11,720 nt of DNA from Defluviitaleaceae bacterium (GTDB taxonomy: Bacteria; Bacillota; Clostridia; Lachnospirales; WRAX01): the NCBI GenBank assembly GCA_009787945.1, contig WQSI01000010.1, forward strand, positions 15,242-26,961. The letters run 5' to 3'. The translations under genes and the position numbers were made by a program. This document shows, one piece after another, positions 1 through 7,283 of the stretch (positions are counted from its first letter, which is position 1; each line of letters starts with the position of its first letter). The notes below the pieces were generated by a model. It saw nothing but the letters and a program-made list of their open reading frames with translations. It was not told the DNA's origin and did not search any database.

Positions 1-1968
1 ACGAACCTCGTCTGCAACAACGGCAAAGCCTTTACCATGTTCACCTGCACGTGCCGCCTCAACGCTGGCGTTAAGGGCAAGCAGGTTGGTTTGGAACGCA
101 ATATCTTGAATGGTCTTAACAATTTTGCTGATGTTGTCGCTAGACTCTTTAATCTGGGTCATTGCGCCAACCATTTGCTTCATGGCATCGTTGCCCTCCA
201 AAGCGGTGCTAGAGGACTTTCCAGAAAGCTCATTAGCGTTTTGCGCACTTTCTGCATTCTCTCTTGTTTGTTGGTTAATTATTTCGATGGTTGTGTTAAG
301 TTCTTCCACCGATGCCGCCTGCTCTTGAGCGCCTGTGGCAAGGTCAATAGCAGAGGTAGAAATTTGGGTAGCACCAGAAAGCACCTGCTCAGAAGCATTG
401 TTAATTTCGCTCATGGTCTTATTTAGGGTGTTGGCAATAACATTAAACGAATCTTTAATTGATGCAAAAGAGCCAAGGTATTCCTTGTCGATGGAAACCC
501 TTAAATCTCCCTGTGACATCAATAGTAATTTTTCAGAAAGCTCATCAACATAAGACTGCATGGAAATGAACGATTCCTTGAAGGCAACTATACAATCATA
601 GAAAATTCCGCTAAATAGCTCTTTTTCTACGCGATGCCCTTTTGCAATGATTTTTCTGTCAATGTCCGCCAAATCCACATTACCATTTCTCATTTCTACA
701 AGGGCTAGATTCATAACTTGCAACGGTCTGTTAACGGCTTCAGCTATATTGTTAAGACCTTCCATAATTTCGCCCCAACCGCCGTTGTAGTTAGTTGCGT
801 CAATTGAAACATCCAAATTACCATCAACAACAGCTTTGGTCATTGCTTCAATTTCGCTATTTACAGCACCTAGGTTTGCTTTTAAAGCATCAACAGCTTC
901 GTTTAAAACAGCTTTTTTACCTGGCAACTGTTCTAAATGGAAATCAAACTCACCATCGCCAACTAGCTTCAAAATATTAAGTATATTGATAACATCTTTA
1001 ACGAAACCATCGGTAAACCCATTAAGGCTGTTTACCATGTCGGCATAACCACCTTTATATTTGTTTGCATTAATGCGGTATTCGATGTCACCATTGGTGT
1101 TGGCTTCGTAGGCGAAAGTGGCAATATCGTCCACAATGCCTTTCATGGTGTTGATAAGCCCATAAACTTCGCCAGTCATTGCACCAATCTCGTCCTTAGT
1201 GACTTTGGATTGGTCCATATTAACATTAAGTTGACCACTAGAAACTTGCCCAGTAAGAACAACCAACTCAGAAACAGGTCTAGCAATAGAGCGAGCAATA
1301 ACAACAGCCAAAATTATTGCTACAAGCACCACAATTGCAGCTATAATAATTGTAATTGTAACTGCATTTTGAGCGTCAGCCTGAGCTCCAGTTTGAGCAA
1401 CACTCATTGCAGTGTTAGCCATTTCCGCTAGATATGTGGTTATCTGCACCATTCTGTCAATGTTGCCGCCGCCTTCTCCAGCCATCTGCATAATGGCAGC
1501 ATGGTTGTTTTGCAGGGCGGCATCACGTGCGGGTATATACAATTCATAAACATACCATCGTAGGTAATCTCTTAAATCGCTGGTAAATCCAAAACGATAA
1601 TCGCGCCAGTCCTGAGATTGACCTGGCTCGTTAGCTGTGCTTAAATCATATGAATCCAACGCGCGCAATGCTTCTCCGTAGAAGATGCGTATCTCGTTGT
1701 ATAGACCCATTACGGCAGTGTGGTTGTCTGCCACAGGTGCCATCATCCCAGTTTGTGTAAGGGCGCGGCGCATCCCGCGCACACTAGACTGGGTGGTCAA
1801 AGCCTCAACATGGCGAGCTACTCCGCCTTCTAACAAGACTGTATAAGAATTATTAATGTTGTTAGATTGCACGACAGCAAAAACAGCCATTATAACAGCC
1901 AGTGCAATAACCACACCAAAACCCACAAACATCTTGCCGCCGATTTTAATATTGCTAAACCATTTCAT
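1..1968 (-). CDS. Methyl-accepting chemotaxis protein with tandem HAMP-like array (3' end cut by window)
   Basis: Transmembrane chemoreceptor that senses a ligand outside the cell and controls the CheA kinase through its cytoplasmic hairpin. 656 codons are visible without a stop; the C-terminal part lies outside the window. Reading from ATG at 1968: a first membrane segment at about residues 13-35, an extracellular sensor region to about 200, a second membrane segment at about 203-225, then HAMP ending in the usual Arg-Pro (R230-P231). After this, motifs of the type G-N/D/E-hydrophobic recur near residues 247, 295, 341, 385, 431 and 489, which looks like about six HAMP-like units. The signalling domain follows, ending at residues 616-656 in the near-invariant hairpin tip (IAFQTNLLALNASVEAARAG, then FAVVADEVR). 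The start is set by a GAGGAGG ribosome binding site at about 1976-1982. The ligand cannot be predicted. Identification as an MCP is certain; the number of HAMP units is inference. Confidence 0.96.
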   Translation of the reverse strand, partial: MKWFSNIKIGGKMFVGFGVVIALAVIMAVFAVVQSNNINNSYTVLLEGGVARHVEALTTQSSVRGMRRALTQTGMMAPVADNHTAVMGLYNEIRIFYGEALRALDSYDLSTANEPGQSQDWRDYRFGFTSDLRDYLRWYVYELYIPARDAALQNNHAAIMQMAGEGGGNIDRMVQITTYLAEMANTAMSVAQTGAQADAQNAVTITIIIAAIVVLVAIILAVVIARSIARPVSELVVLTGQVSSGQLNVNMDQSKVTKDEIGAMTGEVYGLINTMKGIVDDIATFAYEANTNGDIEYRINANKYKGGYADMVNSLNGFTDGFVKDVINILNILKLVGDGEFDFHLEQLPGKKAVLNEAVDALKANLGAVNSEIEAMTKAVVDGNLDVSIDATNYNGGWGEIMEGLNNIAEAVNRPLQVMNLALVEMRNGNVDLADIDRKIIAKGHRVEKELFSGIFYDCIVAFKESFISMQSYVDELSEKLLLMSQGDLRVSIDKEYLGSFASIKDSFNVIANTLNKTMSEINNASEQVLSGATQISTSAIDLATGAQEQAASVEELNTTIEIINQQTRENAESAQNANELSGKSSSTALEGNDAMKQMVGAMTQIKESSDNISKIVKTIQDIAFQTNLLALNASVEAARAGEHGKGFAVVADEVR

Positions 1969-2067
1969 TAAAACTTCCTCCTCGTAAAGTAGTTTTTTCG
2001 CCATTTCTGGGAAAATTAGGTGGTGTTTAGTATATTCTGGTAAAAGAAGACAAGCTTCATCCACTTC

Positions 2068-2096
2068 ATTATAACATTAACCGTGCTCTGTGTCAA
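2068..2096 (-). promoter_or_regulatory. Consensus sigma-70/sigma-A promoter of the chemoreceptor gene
   Basis: On the minus strand TTGACA (2091-2096) and TATAAT (2068-2073) are both perfect matches and are separated by exactly 17 bp. Transcription would begin near 2061, giving a leader of about 90 nt before the ATG at 1968. Motility genes are often read by sigma-D (SigD), so a perfect vegetative promoter suggests that this receptor is made constitutively. Confidence 0.85.
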
Positions 2097-2134
2097 GCAG
2101 AACTTTGCGGGAAAATGTTACTCTGAATAGGAGC

Positions 2135-2179
2135 GGCAAAAACCGCCAAACCTTAGGATTTACCTAAAATCGGCGGTTT
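2135..2179 (-). terminator. Rho-independent terminator after the substrate-binding lipoprotein
   Basis: On the minus strand AAACCGCC (2172-2179) pairs with GGCGGTTT (2140-2147), with an inner TTAGG/CCTAA stem between them, followed by a short run of T. It starts nine bases past the stop codon at 2188-2190 and separates this gene from the chemoreceptor promoter at 2068-2096. Confidence 0.8.
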
Positions 2180-2187
2180 ATACATAT

Positions 2188-3180
2188 TCAATTTATAAAA
2201 GAGTTATTAACCAGCTCATCAAAATGCACACGCTGCTGAAGCTCGCTGCCATGGTACATAATGTCTTGCAGCAAATTAAAACCATCATAACTTACAGCCA
2301 AATTCTGCGGCCAGGTATCCTGACTTTTATAGCGATTGACTATAAAAGTCAAATCCTCTAAATTACTATGAGGAAAAAATGGCGCTATAACCCGAGCAAT
2401 ATCCTCTGGACTGTGGCTTGCCACCCACTCCTGCCCGCGGCGCACAGCGTTAACAAAACTTTGCACAATTTCGGGGTTTGCCTCAATAAATGACTTATTT
2501 GCCATGTAAACAGTGTAGGGCAAAGGATTCGTATAATTTGCAAGCCCAGTAACGACATGCCCATGACCGCCAAGCTCAATTTCAAGAGCTGCTGGGTCAA
2601 ATTCCGCCGTAAAATCGCCAATGCCCCCTACAAACGCCCCCGCCGTTGAGGTAAACGCTAAATTGGTGATAATTTCAACATCAACACCAGGCACAATGCC
2701 GTGTAAGTCCAGCACATATTCCAAAACCATTTGAGGCATACCACCAGGGCGGCCGCCGATTATTGTTTTGCCGCGCACGTTTTCCCAAGTGAAGTTTGGC
2801 ATTGGTTCACGCGCCACAAGGAAGTTGCCTGCCCGTTGGGTAAGTTGGGCGAAAGCCATTGCGTGGTCTTGCCTGCCTTCGTTAAACACGTAAATGGCGG
2901 CTTCTGTGCCCATTAGCCCGATGTCTGCGTCACCAGATATTAGGGCAACCATGCTGCGGTCTGCGCCCTGCCCAGTTTCTAGGATGATTTCCAGCCCTTC
3001 GTCGGCAAAAAAACCGAGTTCGATTGCTACATACTGCGGAGCGTAAAAGACGGAGCGCACAACTTCGTTAACCCGCACTGTTGTTAGGTAGTTATTGTCA
3101 CTTTGGGTGTTGCATCCAATTAAGACGAAGGTTGCCACCACGGCGGCGGTAAGTCCTAGCTTTTTCCAGATACTCATCAT
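2188..3180 (-). CDS. NMT1/THI5-like ABC transporter substrate-binding lipoprotein
   Basis: Predicted surface-anchored binding protein of the NMT1/THI5-SsuA superfamily, which delivers small molecules (thiamine precursors, riboflavin, alkanesulfonates, nitrate and others) to ABC permeases. The 330-residue product has a lipoprotein signal: K6-K7, a hydrophobic stretch and lipobox LIGC with Cys23. The family pattern is clear near the N-terminus of the mature protein: a tyrosine-rich FYAPQYVA segment, then ELGFFADEGL and a glycine-rich turn, followed by SGDADIGLMG. The start at 3180 was chosen over an ATG at 3207 because GGGAGG (3187-3192) lies six bases upstream, and because a plausible promoter would start transcription near 3204. 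Two ATGs are adjacent (3180 and 3177), so either could be used. No permease or ATPase gene lies beside it; the neighbouring ABC ATPase is FtsE and is not its partner. No TPP-type riboswitch is visible upstream. The substrate is unknown. Confidence 0.9.
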   Translation of the reverse strand: MMSIWKKLGLTAAVVATFVLIGCNTQSDNNYLTTVRVNEVVRSVFYAPQYVAIELGFFADEGLEIILETGQGADRSMVALISGDADIGLMGTEAAIYVFNEGRQDHAMAFAQLTQRAGNFLVAREPMPNFTWENVRGKTIIGGRPGGMPQMVLEYVLDLHGIVPGVDVEIITNLAFTSTAGAFVGGIGDFTAEFDPAALEIELGGHGHVVTGLANYTNPLPYTVYMANKSFIEANPEIVQSFVNAVRRGQEWVASHSPEDIARVIAPFFPHSNLEDLTFIVNRYKSQDTWPQNLAVSYDGFNLLQDIMYHGSELQQRVHFDELVNNSFIN

Positions 3181-3210
3181 AAAAATCCTCCCGAAAATAA
3201 ATATCAACCC

Positions 3211-3240
3211 AATATATTTGTGGAAGCTTGTTTTGGTGAA
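3211..3240 (-). promoter_or_regulatory. Putative promoter of the substrate-binding lipoprotein
   Basis: On the minus strand TTCACC (3235-3240) and TATATT (3211-3216) are separated by 18 bp. The -10 element matches consensus at five of six bases, the -35 at four. The predicted start near 3204 leaves a leader of about 24 nt. An inverted repeat, CCCT (3261-3264) and AGGG (3272-3275), lies just upstream and could bind a regulator. Confidence 0.45.
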
Positions 3241-3323
3241 TGTGGATGGGGCTTCTAAAACCCTGTAATTTAGGGGATATGACAGAATTTAAAAAATAAT
3301 TTTAAAAAAATTTCTAAATTATG

Positions 3324-3352
3324 TTGATTTTTGTCCTGGCATCATATATAAT
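3324..3352 (+). promoter_or_regulatory. Promoter of the ftsE-ftsX-M23 operon
   Basis: TTGATT (3324-3329) is followed after exactly 17 bp by a perfect TATAAT (3347-3352). Transcription would begin near 3359, leaving an AT-rich leader of about 80 nt before the GTG start of ftsE at 3439. No hairpin of note is seen in this leader. Confidence 0.7.
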
Positions 3353-3438
3353 ATATTAAATATTTATTTTAAAGTTATTAAATCTGTTAATTGTTTTGTA
3401 ATAATTGTTACAAACTCCTTGAGAGGGGACGAGAAAAC

Positions 3439-4137
3439 GTGATTAAAGTTGTAAATGCAACAAAGATATACGAAAATGGCGCGAGAGGTATTCAAGATGT
3501 GACGCTGACAATCAATAAAGGCGAGTTTGCGTTTATTGTGGGAAGTAGCGGCAGCGGCAAATCTACCCTTATCAAAATTTTGCTTAGGGAACTTGATTTA
3601 ACTGAAGGTGAAATTTTCATAAACACAGAAAACATTACATTTTACAATAAAAAAGAGATACCTTTTTTAAGGCGCAAGCTTGGTGTGGTTTTCCAAGATT
3701 TTCGCCTGTTGCCTACAAAAACTGTTTATGAAAATGTTGCCTTTGCCATGCAGATAACCGACGCTTCTAGCCGCGAAATCCGCCGTAATGTGCCTATGGT
3801 GCTGTCTATGGTGGGCTTGCAGAAGAAGTCTAAGGCATATCCAAACCAGCTGTCTGGCGGCGAACAACAGCGTTGCGCCCTTGCGCGGGCAATTGTTAAC
3901 AACCCACCCATCTTGCTGTGTGACGAACCAACGGGAAACCTTGACCCCGACACAGCTTGGGATATTATGAATTTGCTTGATGAGATTAACACCCGAGGCA
4001 CAACGGTTGTAATGGCAACCCATGCCTGGGATATTGTGGACGCAATGAAGAAACGTGTTATTAACATGAAAAACGGCTTCGTTGTGCGTGATGTGGAAAA
4101 AGGCGGGTACAGTAATGACATCTATGCCGAGAGATAG
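3439..4137 (+). CDS. ftsE: Cell division ATP-binding protein FtsE
   Basis: Cytoplasmic ABC ATPase that pairs with FtsX to form a mechanotransmitter complex; ATP hydrolysis drives shape changes in FtsX that switch on peptidoglycan hydrolases outside the cell. The 232-residue product has the normal FtsE length and a complete ATPase core: Walker A GSSGSGKST (residues 35-43), a Q-loop in VFQDFRLLP, the signature LSGGEQQR, Walker B ILLCDEPTGNLD and the switch histidine in ATHAWDIVD. The VFQDFRLLP and MKKRVINM stretches are typical of FtsE rather than of importer ATPases. The start is taken as GTG at 3439, after AGGGG at 3424-3428; a TTG-started extension from 3391 would add 16 residues not found in the family. 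The gene overlaps ftsX by 23 bp, which suggests translational coupling. All catalytic residues are present. Confidence 0.96.
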   Translation: MIKVVNATKIYENGARGIQDVTLTINKGEFAFIVGSSGSGKSTLIKILLRELDLTEGEIFINTENITFYNKKEIPFLRRKLGVVFQDFRLLPTKTVYENVAFAMQITDASSREIRRNVPMVLSMVGLQKKSKAYPNQLSGGEQQRCALARAIVNNPPILLCDEPTGNLDPDTAWDIMNLLDEINTRGTTVVMATHAWDIVDAMKKRVINMKNGFVVRDVEKGGYSNDIYAER

Positions 4138-5104
4138 TAAAACAAATACAAGTAAGATTGCACAACCGCAAAAGCGCGGGGGCAGCTCTTCTTTGCGGCT
4201 TCGCAATCTTAAATATTACACGTCACAAAGCTTAAAAAGCATGTGGCGCAATAAATTTATGTCCCTTACGTCCATGTTGACGGTTGCGGCGTGTATGGTT
4301 ATGGTTATTGCCAGTTTTGCGGCAACATCCAACATGAGCTTGTTTTTGAGCCATCTGGAAAACACCGTTGGCATTGTTGTTCATATTGATGATGAGTTGG
4401 GGGAGAGCCAACGGGTTTTGCTTGGGCAACAGCTGGCGGCGGCAGACAATGTAGCCAATATCACCCTATTTACGCCTGATGAGAATTTGGACATTATGGC
4501 GGAAATGTGGGGGGATGTCCATGGCGTGTTTCGCATGGCGGTGGAAGATGAAAGAAATCCGTTAAGCTACACCTATCTGCTTCAACTGGACAATGTTAGG
4601 ATGAAACAAGAAACCATTAACACAATTTCTGCTTTCTTCGGAGTTGACTATATTGACCATTCTATGGAAGTGGCTGATACATTGGTGCTTGCCAACAATT
4701 TTATAGCCATTTTGGGCATTGTTATTATTGGCGTGTTGGCAATTTTATCTGTAGCAATTATCACCAACACAATTAAGTTGACCGTTAACAGCCGCCGCAA
4801 CGAAATTATTATAATGAAGTATGTAGGTGCTACAGACTGGTTTGTGCGTTGGCCTTTTGTGATTGAAGGTGTGCTGATAGGTGTGTTTGGTAGCCTTTTG
4901 CCCCTTGGAATTATCTGGTTTTTCTACGATGGGTTGATTGAAAATGTGTTACAGTCAACTCTGTTCCAAGCCCTGCTGAACGACTTCCCTGTGCGCGCAA
5001 GCGGAGAAATTTTCCCCATAGCCGCGCCGTTTATCTTGATTTTTGGAATGGTTATCGGCACGCTTGGGTCTATTACGTCTATGCGTAGACATTTGGATGT
5101 TTAG
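4115..5104 (+). CDS. ftsX: Cell division protein FtsX
   Basis: Membrane partner of FtsE; its extracellular domain contacts a secreted peptidoglycan hydrolase or its activator. The 329-residue product has the FtsX topology: a cytoplasmic N-terminus, membrane segment 1 at about 50-71, an extracellular domain at about 72-190, and three further membrane segments at about 193-219, 248-271 and 300-322. The conserved cytoplasmic loop with NEIIIMKYVGATDWF (229-243) is the best family marker. The first 30 residues are rich in Ser, Lys and Arg, a somewhat long extension for this family. The start at ATG 4115 is preceded by AGGCGGG and overlaps the end of ftsE; ATG 4124 is an alternative. The next gene, an M23 peptidase, begins 25 bp downstream and is the probable target of regulation. 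Confidence 0.95.
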   Translation: MTSMPRDSKTNTSKIAQPQKRGGSSSLRLRNLKYYTSQSLKSMWRNKFMSLTSMLTVAACMVMVIASFAATSNMSLFLSHLENTVGIVVHIDDELGESQRVLLGQQLAAADNVANITLFTPDENLDIMAEMWGDVHGVFRMAVEDERNPLSYTYLLQLDNVRMKQETINTISAFFGVDYIDHSMEVADTLVLANNFIAILGIVIIGVLAILSVAIITNTIKLTVNSRRNEIIIMKYVGATDWFVRWPFVIEGVLIGVFGSLLPLGIIWFFYDGLIENVLQSTLFQALLNDFPVRASGEIFPIAAPFILIFGMVIGTLGSITSMRRHLDV

Positions 5105-5129
5105 AGAGTTATTGAAGGAGGATTTAATA

Positions 5130-6338
5130 ATGAAAAAGAAAAAATATTTATTACCAAAAATAGCGGTAGGGGCAATGGCGACATTTATGTTGTTTGTTGC
5201 GGTTGACGGTGTTGCGATTGCCCGCAGCTTAACCGACCTTAACAGGCAAAGGCAAGAGGTGCGGGATGAAATTTCTGGTTTAAGGGATTTGCTCAACGAA
5301 GCCCAAGCAGAGCGTCGTGACACCGAAGCAGAAATTTTAATGCTTGATATTGAATTGATGGAAGCTGGTAATGAGCTGTTTTTGGTGCAGGAAAGTCTGG
5401 CTTACACAGAAGAGCGTTTGGCTGATGCAGAAGCCGCTCTTGTCCAAGCAGAAATTGACCGTGAAGAGCGTTTTGACGTGCTTCGGGGGCGTTTGCGCTT
5501 TATGCACCAAAATGGCAATCTGTCCTACATAGACCTGCTTTTGGGAAGTCAAAATTTGACAGATTTTTTGAATAATCGGGAGCATTTTAGGCGTATTGTA
5601 GAGCATGATAACGCAATGGTTACAGAATTAATTGAACTTGAAGAGCAGATTGCTGCCACCCGTGACGAAATTGCGGAGCAAGTGGTTGTTTTGGAGATTC
5701 AGACCCAAAATTTAGAAGACGCTATGGCTTCTTTGGAAGCTACCTTGCTTGAGAGAGAAATTCGCTTGATGGAACTGGGCTATAATGAGTCCCATGCCGC
5801 TTCTATGCTTGCTTCTGCCGAAGCCACAGAGCGAGAAGTGCAATCCCATATAGTTGCAGCCGAGGCGGAAGCCAACCGCATCCGCGCTGAACAGCGCGCT
5901 TTGCAGACCCGCACAGGTAATGTTAGGGTGCAATCGGACGCTCAGATGGCTTGGCCTGTGGGTCGTGCGGCAGGTGTAAATTCAGACTATGGTTGGCGTC
6001 AACGCCCAATCGGGCGTGGCACAGAATTTCACGAAGGGATTGACATGACAGCCCCTTTTAACACGCCAATTTTAGCCTCTGAAGATGGCGTTGTTACCTT
6101 CTCGGGTTGGATGGGGGGTTACGGCAACACCATTATAGTCGACCATGGAGGTGGCATTTCAACTTTGTATGCTCACAACACCGCCAACATGGTAAGCGTT
6201 GGACAATGGGTGTACCGCGGACAACAAATTGCTAGAGCTGGCTCTACAGGGCATTCAACTGGCTCTCACCTTCATTTTGAAGTGCGAATAAACGGTCGCC
6301 ACACAGACCCCGCACCATTCGTCGGCTGGCAAAGATAA
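5130..6338 (+). CDS. Secreted coiled-coil M23 (LytM-type) peptidoglycan endopeptidase, likely FtsEX target
   Basis: Extracellular murein hydrolase expected to cut peptide crosslinks in the wall during division or growth. The 402-residue protein has a signal peptide or anchor (basic MKKKK, hydrophobic about 10-30), a long Glu/Ala-rich coiled coil at about 33-275, and a C-terminal M23 domain at about 285-400. The zinc ligands His301 and Asp305 (HEGID) and His382 (HLHFEV), and the catalytic histidines His349 (YAHN) and His380, are all present, so the enzyme should be active, unlike EnvC in E. coli, whose LytM domain is degenerate. The coiled coil plus hydrolase layout matches PcsB/CwlO/EnvC-type FtsEX clients. 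The start at 5130 has a strong GAAGGAGG at 5114-5121. The gene is last in the ftsEX operon and is followed by a terminator. Confidence 0.94.
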   Translation: MKKKKYLLPKIAVGAMATFMLFVAVDGVAIARSLTDLNRQRQEVRDEISGLRDLLNEAQAERRDTEAEILMLDIELMEAGNELFLVQESLAYTEERLADAEAALVQAEIDREERFDVLRGRLRFMHQNGNLSYIDLLLGSQNLTDFLNNREHFRRIVEHDNAMVTELIELEEQIAATRDEIAEQVVVLEIQTQNLEDAMASLEATLLEREIRLMELGYNESHAASMLASAEATEREVQSHIVAAEAEANRIRAEQRALQTRTGNVRVQSDAQMAWPVGRAAGVNSDYGWRQRPIGRGTEFHEGIDMTAPFNTPILASEDGVVTFSGWMGGYGNTIIVDHGGGISTLYAHNTANMVSVGQWVYRGQQIARAGSTGHSTGSHLHFEVRINGRHTDPAPFVGWQR

Positions 6339-6344
6339 CTATAT

Positions 6345-6377
6345 AGACCGCTCATTATTGTGAGCGGTCTTTTTTTA
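6345..6377 (+). terminator. Strong rho-independent terminator of the ftsEX operon
   Basis: A perfect 10-bp stem, AGACCGCTCA (6345-6354) with TGAGCGGTCT (6361-6370), a 6-nt loop and a T run from 6371. It starts six bases after the M23 stop codon. The T run contains the stop codon of the convergent small gene at 6375-6545, so the two transcription units meet exactly here. Read the other way the hairpin has only a weak U tract. Confidence 0.93.
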
Positions 6378-6545
6378 TTTTTTGCGCTTTCGCTTGCGTT
6401 TGTTGCCAAAAATGCCGCCAATTGTGTTGTTTAAAGCTTTTTCGGCATCCCCCAAGGTTTGGGCTAAAAATTCCCTGTTGGGAGATTTTTTCTTAGCGGG
6501 ACGATACATAATCCGCTTCATACGATTCTGAAATTTGCTAGGCAT
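6375..6545 (-). CDS. Small, highly basic protein of unknown function (56 aa)
   Basis: I do not recognise this protein. The 56-codon open frame starts at ATG 6545 with a well-placed GAGGTGG ribosome binding site (6550-6556) and ends at TAA 6375-6377. The product is very rich in Lys and Arg, with basic patches near the N-terminus (RMKRIMYR, then AKKK) and a C-terminal tail of KRKRKRKK; the middle (about 24-46) could form a short amphipathic helix and contains IGGIFG. There is no signal peptide or membrane segment. The charge suggests binding to nucleic acid, ribosomes or anionic membrane, but this is inference. It is transcribed alone, convergent with the ftsEX operon and divergent from the exported protein gene at 6679. 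The strong ribosome binding site and the fit between two transcription units favour a real gene; homologues would settle it. Confidence 0.6.
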   Translation of the reverse strand: MPSKFQNRMKRIMYRPAKKKSPNREFLAQTLGDAEKALNNTIGGIFGNKRKRKRKK

Positions 6546-6613
6546 AAAACCACCTCAATATACTATTATTTCAATATATGAAAATATTTCCAGATAAATT
6601 TGTTACAAAAGTA

Positions 6614-6642
6614 TTGACAAATGAATAAAATAGTAATAAAAT
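6614..6642 (+). promoter_or_regulatory. Promoter of the exported unknown protein gene
   Basis: A perfect TTGACA (6614-6619) is followed after 17 bp by TAAAAT (6637-6642), one base from consensus. Transcription would begin near 6649, about 30 nt before the chosen ATG at 6679. The region 6546-6678 is very AT-rich and also must hold the promoter for the divergent 56-aa gene, for which I could not single out convincing elements. Confidence 0.75.
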
Positions 6643-6678
6643 CTTAATAACTTAAAAATGAGTTTAGGGGAGTTTAAA

Positions 6679-7239
6679 ATGGTTAAATGTCTTGTTATTT
6701 CGGCGTTAGCAGTGTTTGGGTTGGTTGCGGCTGATGATTTGCAGAGCCTTGTTAATACTCAAAGTTATTACGAGTATTACGAAAATGTAACAGATACATA
6801 CACAATTCGATACGATGCTGGTTGGGACGAGGTTCGGCATATTTTCGACCGCGGAACAGATGCAGTTGTTCGCGATTTGCTAACAGGCCGCACCTTTGCT
6901 ATTCGCCGCACCTTTGGGCGTTATCACGCAGATGTAGAGCCGCTAACCACGGAAGATACCGCCACAATGTACGACATTTGGGGCGGTTGGAGTTGGTCGC
7001 GGCGACCTGTTGCGGTTTATGTTAATGGATATGTTTTTGCGGGGTCTTTAACAAACTTCCCTCATGGCGGGGTTGACCACTTGCCTGCAAGTGCTGGCAA
7101 TTTGGATGCCGTCAAGGGCAACGGAATGGATGGTCATGTGTGTCTGCACTTTGAGGGCAGCCGAATACATGGAAGCGGGCGGATTAATCAGGCTCATATG
7201 GATGCCGTTGCCCAAGCGCGGCAAATTTTGAAAAACTAA
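6679..7239 (+). CDS. Probable exported protein with a clostridial envelope domain of unknown function
   Basis: The 186-residue product begins with a short signal-like segment (hydrophobic about 4-18, possible cleavage after VAA) and is otherwise soluble, so it is probably secreted or wall-associated. The body contains an IRRTFGRYHADVEPLT stretch (75-90), IWGGWSWSRRPVAVYVNG (100-117), PHGGVDHLPA (128-137) and a His-rich end, GNGMDGHVCLHFEGSRIHG (147-165). From memory, this arrangement resembles a domain seen at the C-terminus of larger clostridial wall proteins, often after SH3 or peptidoglycan-binding repeats, but I cannot name a family. Here the domain stands almost alone. The conserved-looking histidines (83, 129, 134, 153, 157, 164, 173) and an Asp hint at metal binding or catalysis, which is inference. 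ATG 6679 was chosen because AGGGGAG (6666-6672) lies six bases upstream; an ATG at 6658 is closer to the predicted transcription start and lacks such a site. Confidence 0.75.
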   Translation: MVKCLVISALAVFGLVAADDLQSLVNTQSYYEYYENVTDTYTIRYDAGWDEVRHIFDRGTDAVVRDLLTGRTFAIRRTFGRYHADVEPLTTEDTATMYDIWGGWSWSRRPVAVYVNGYVFAGSLTNFPHGGVDHLPASAGNLDAVKGNGMDGHVCLHFEGSRIHGSGRINQAHMDAVAQARQILKN

Positions 7240-7283
7240 AACTTTAAACAGACTTTTTCAGTGACTTGTCGTATATATTGATA

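Noticed and set aside
37..1431. Plus-strand open frames across the left 1.4 kb
   Set aside because: They are shadows of the chemoreceptor gene on the minus strand, whose translation shows unmistakable MCP motifs to the window edge; the plus-strand frames have Cys/His/Ser-rich, low-complexity products and no fitting ribosome binding sites.
3181..3346. A TPP riboswitch for the NMT1/THI5-like lipoprotein
   Set aside because: The conserved CTGAGA and ACCTGATCTGG-like segments are absent and the predicted leader is only about 24 nt long.
3667..4206. A 179-codon minus-strand frame opposite ftsE
   Set aside because: It lies wholly against a clear FtsE coding sequence with all ATPase motifs; its product is Cys/His-rich without any domain, as expected for an antisense shadow.
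6371..6545. Treating 6340-6660 as plain intergenic DNA
   Set aside because: The minus strand carries a clean 56-codon frame with a good ribosome binding site, so it is listed as a probable gene; only 6546-6613 is left without a clear feature beyond AT-rich promoter sequence.
7240..7283. A terminator after the exported protein gene, or a promoter for the 2TM gene
   Set aside because: There is a T run (7254-7258) but no stem before it, and TATATT (7274-7279) has no acceptable -35 element at 16-18 bp.
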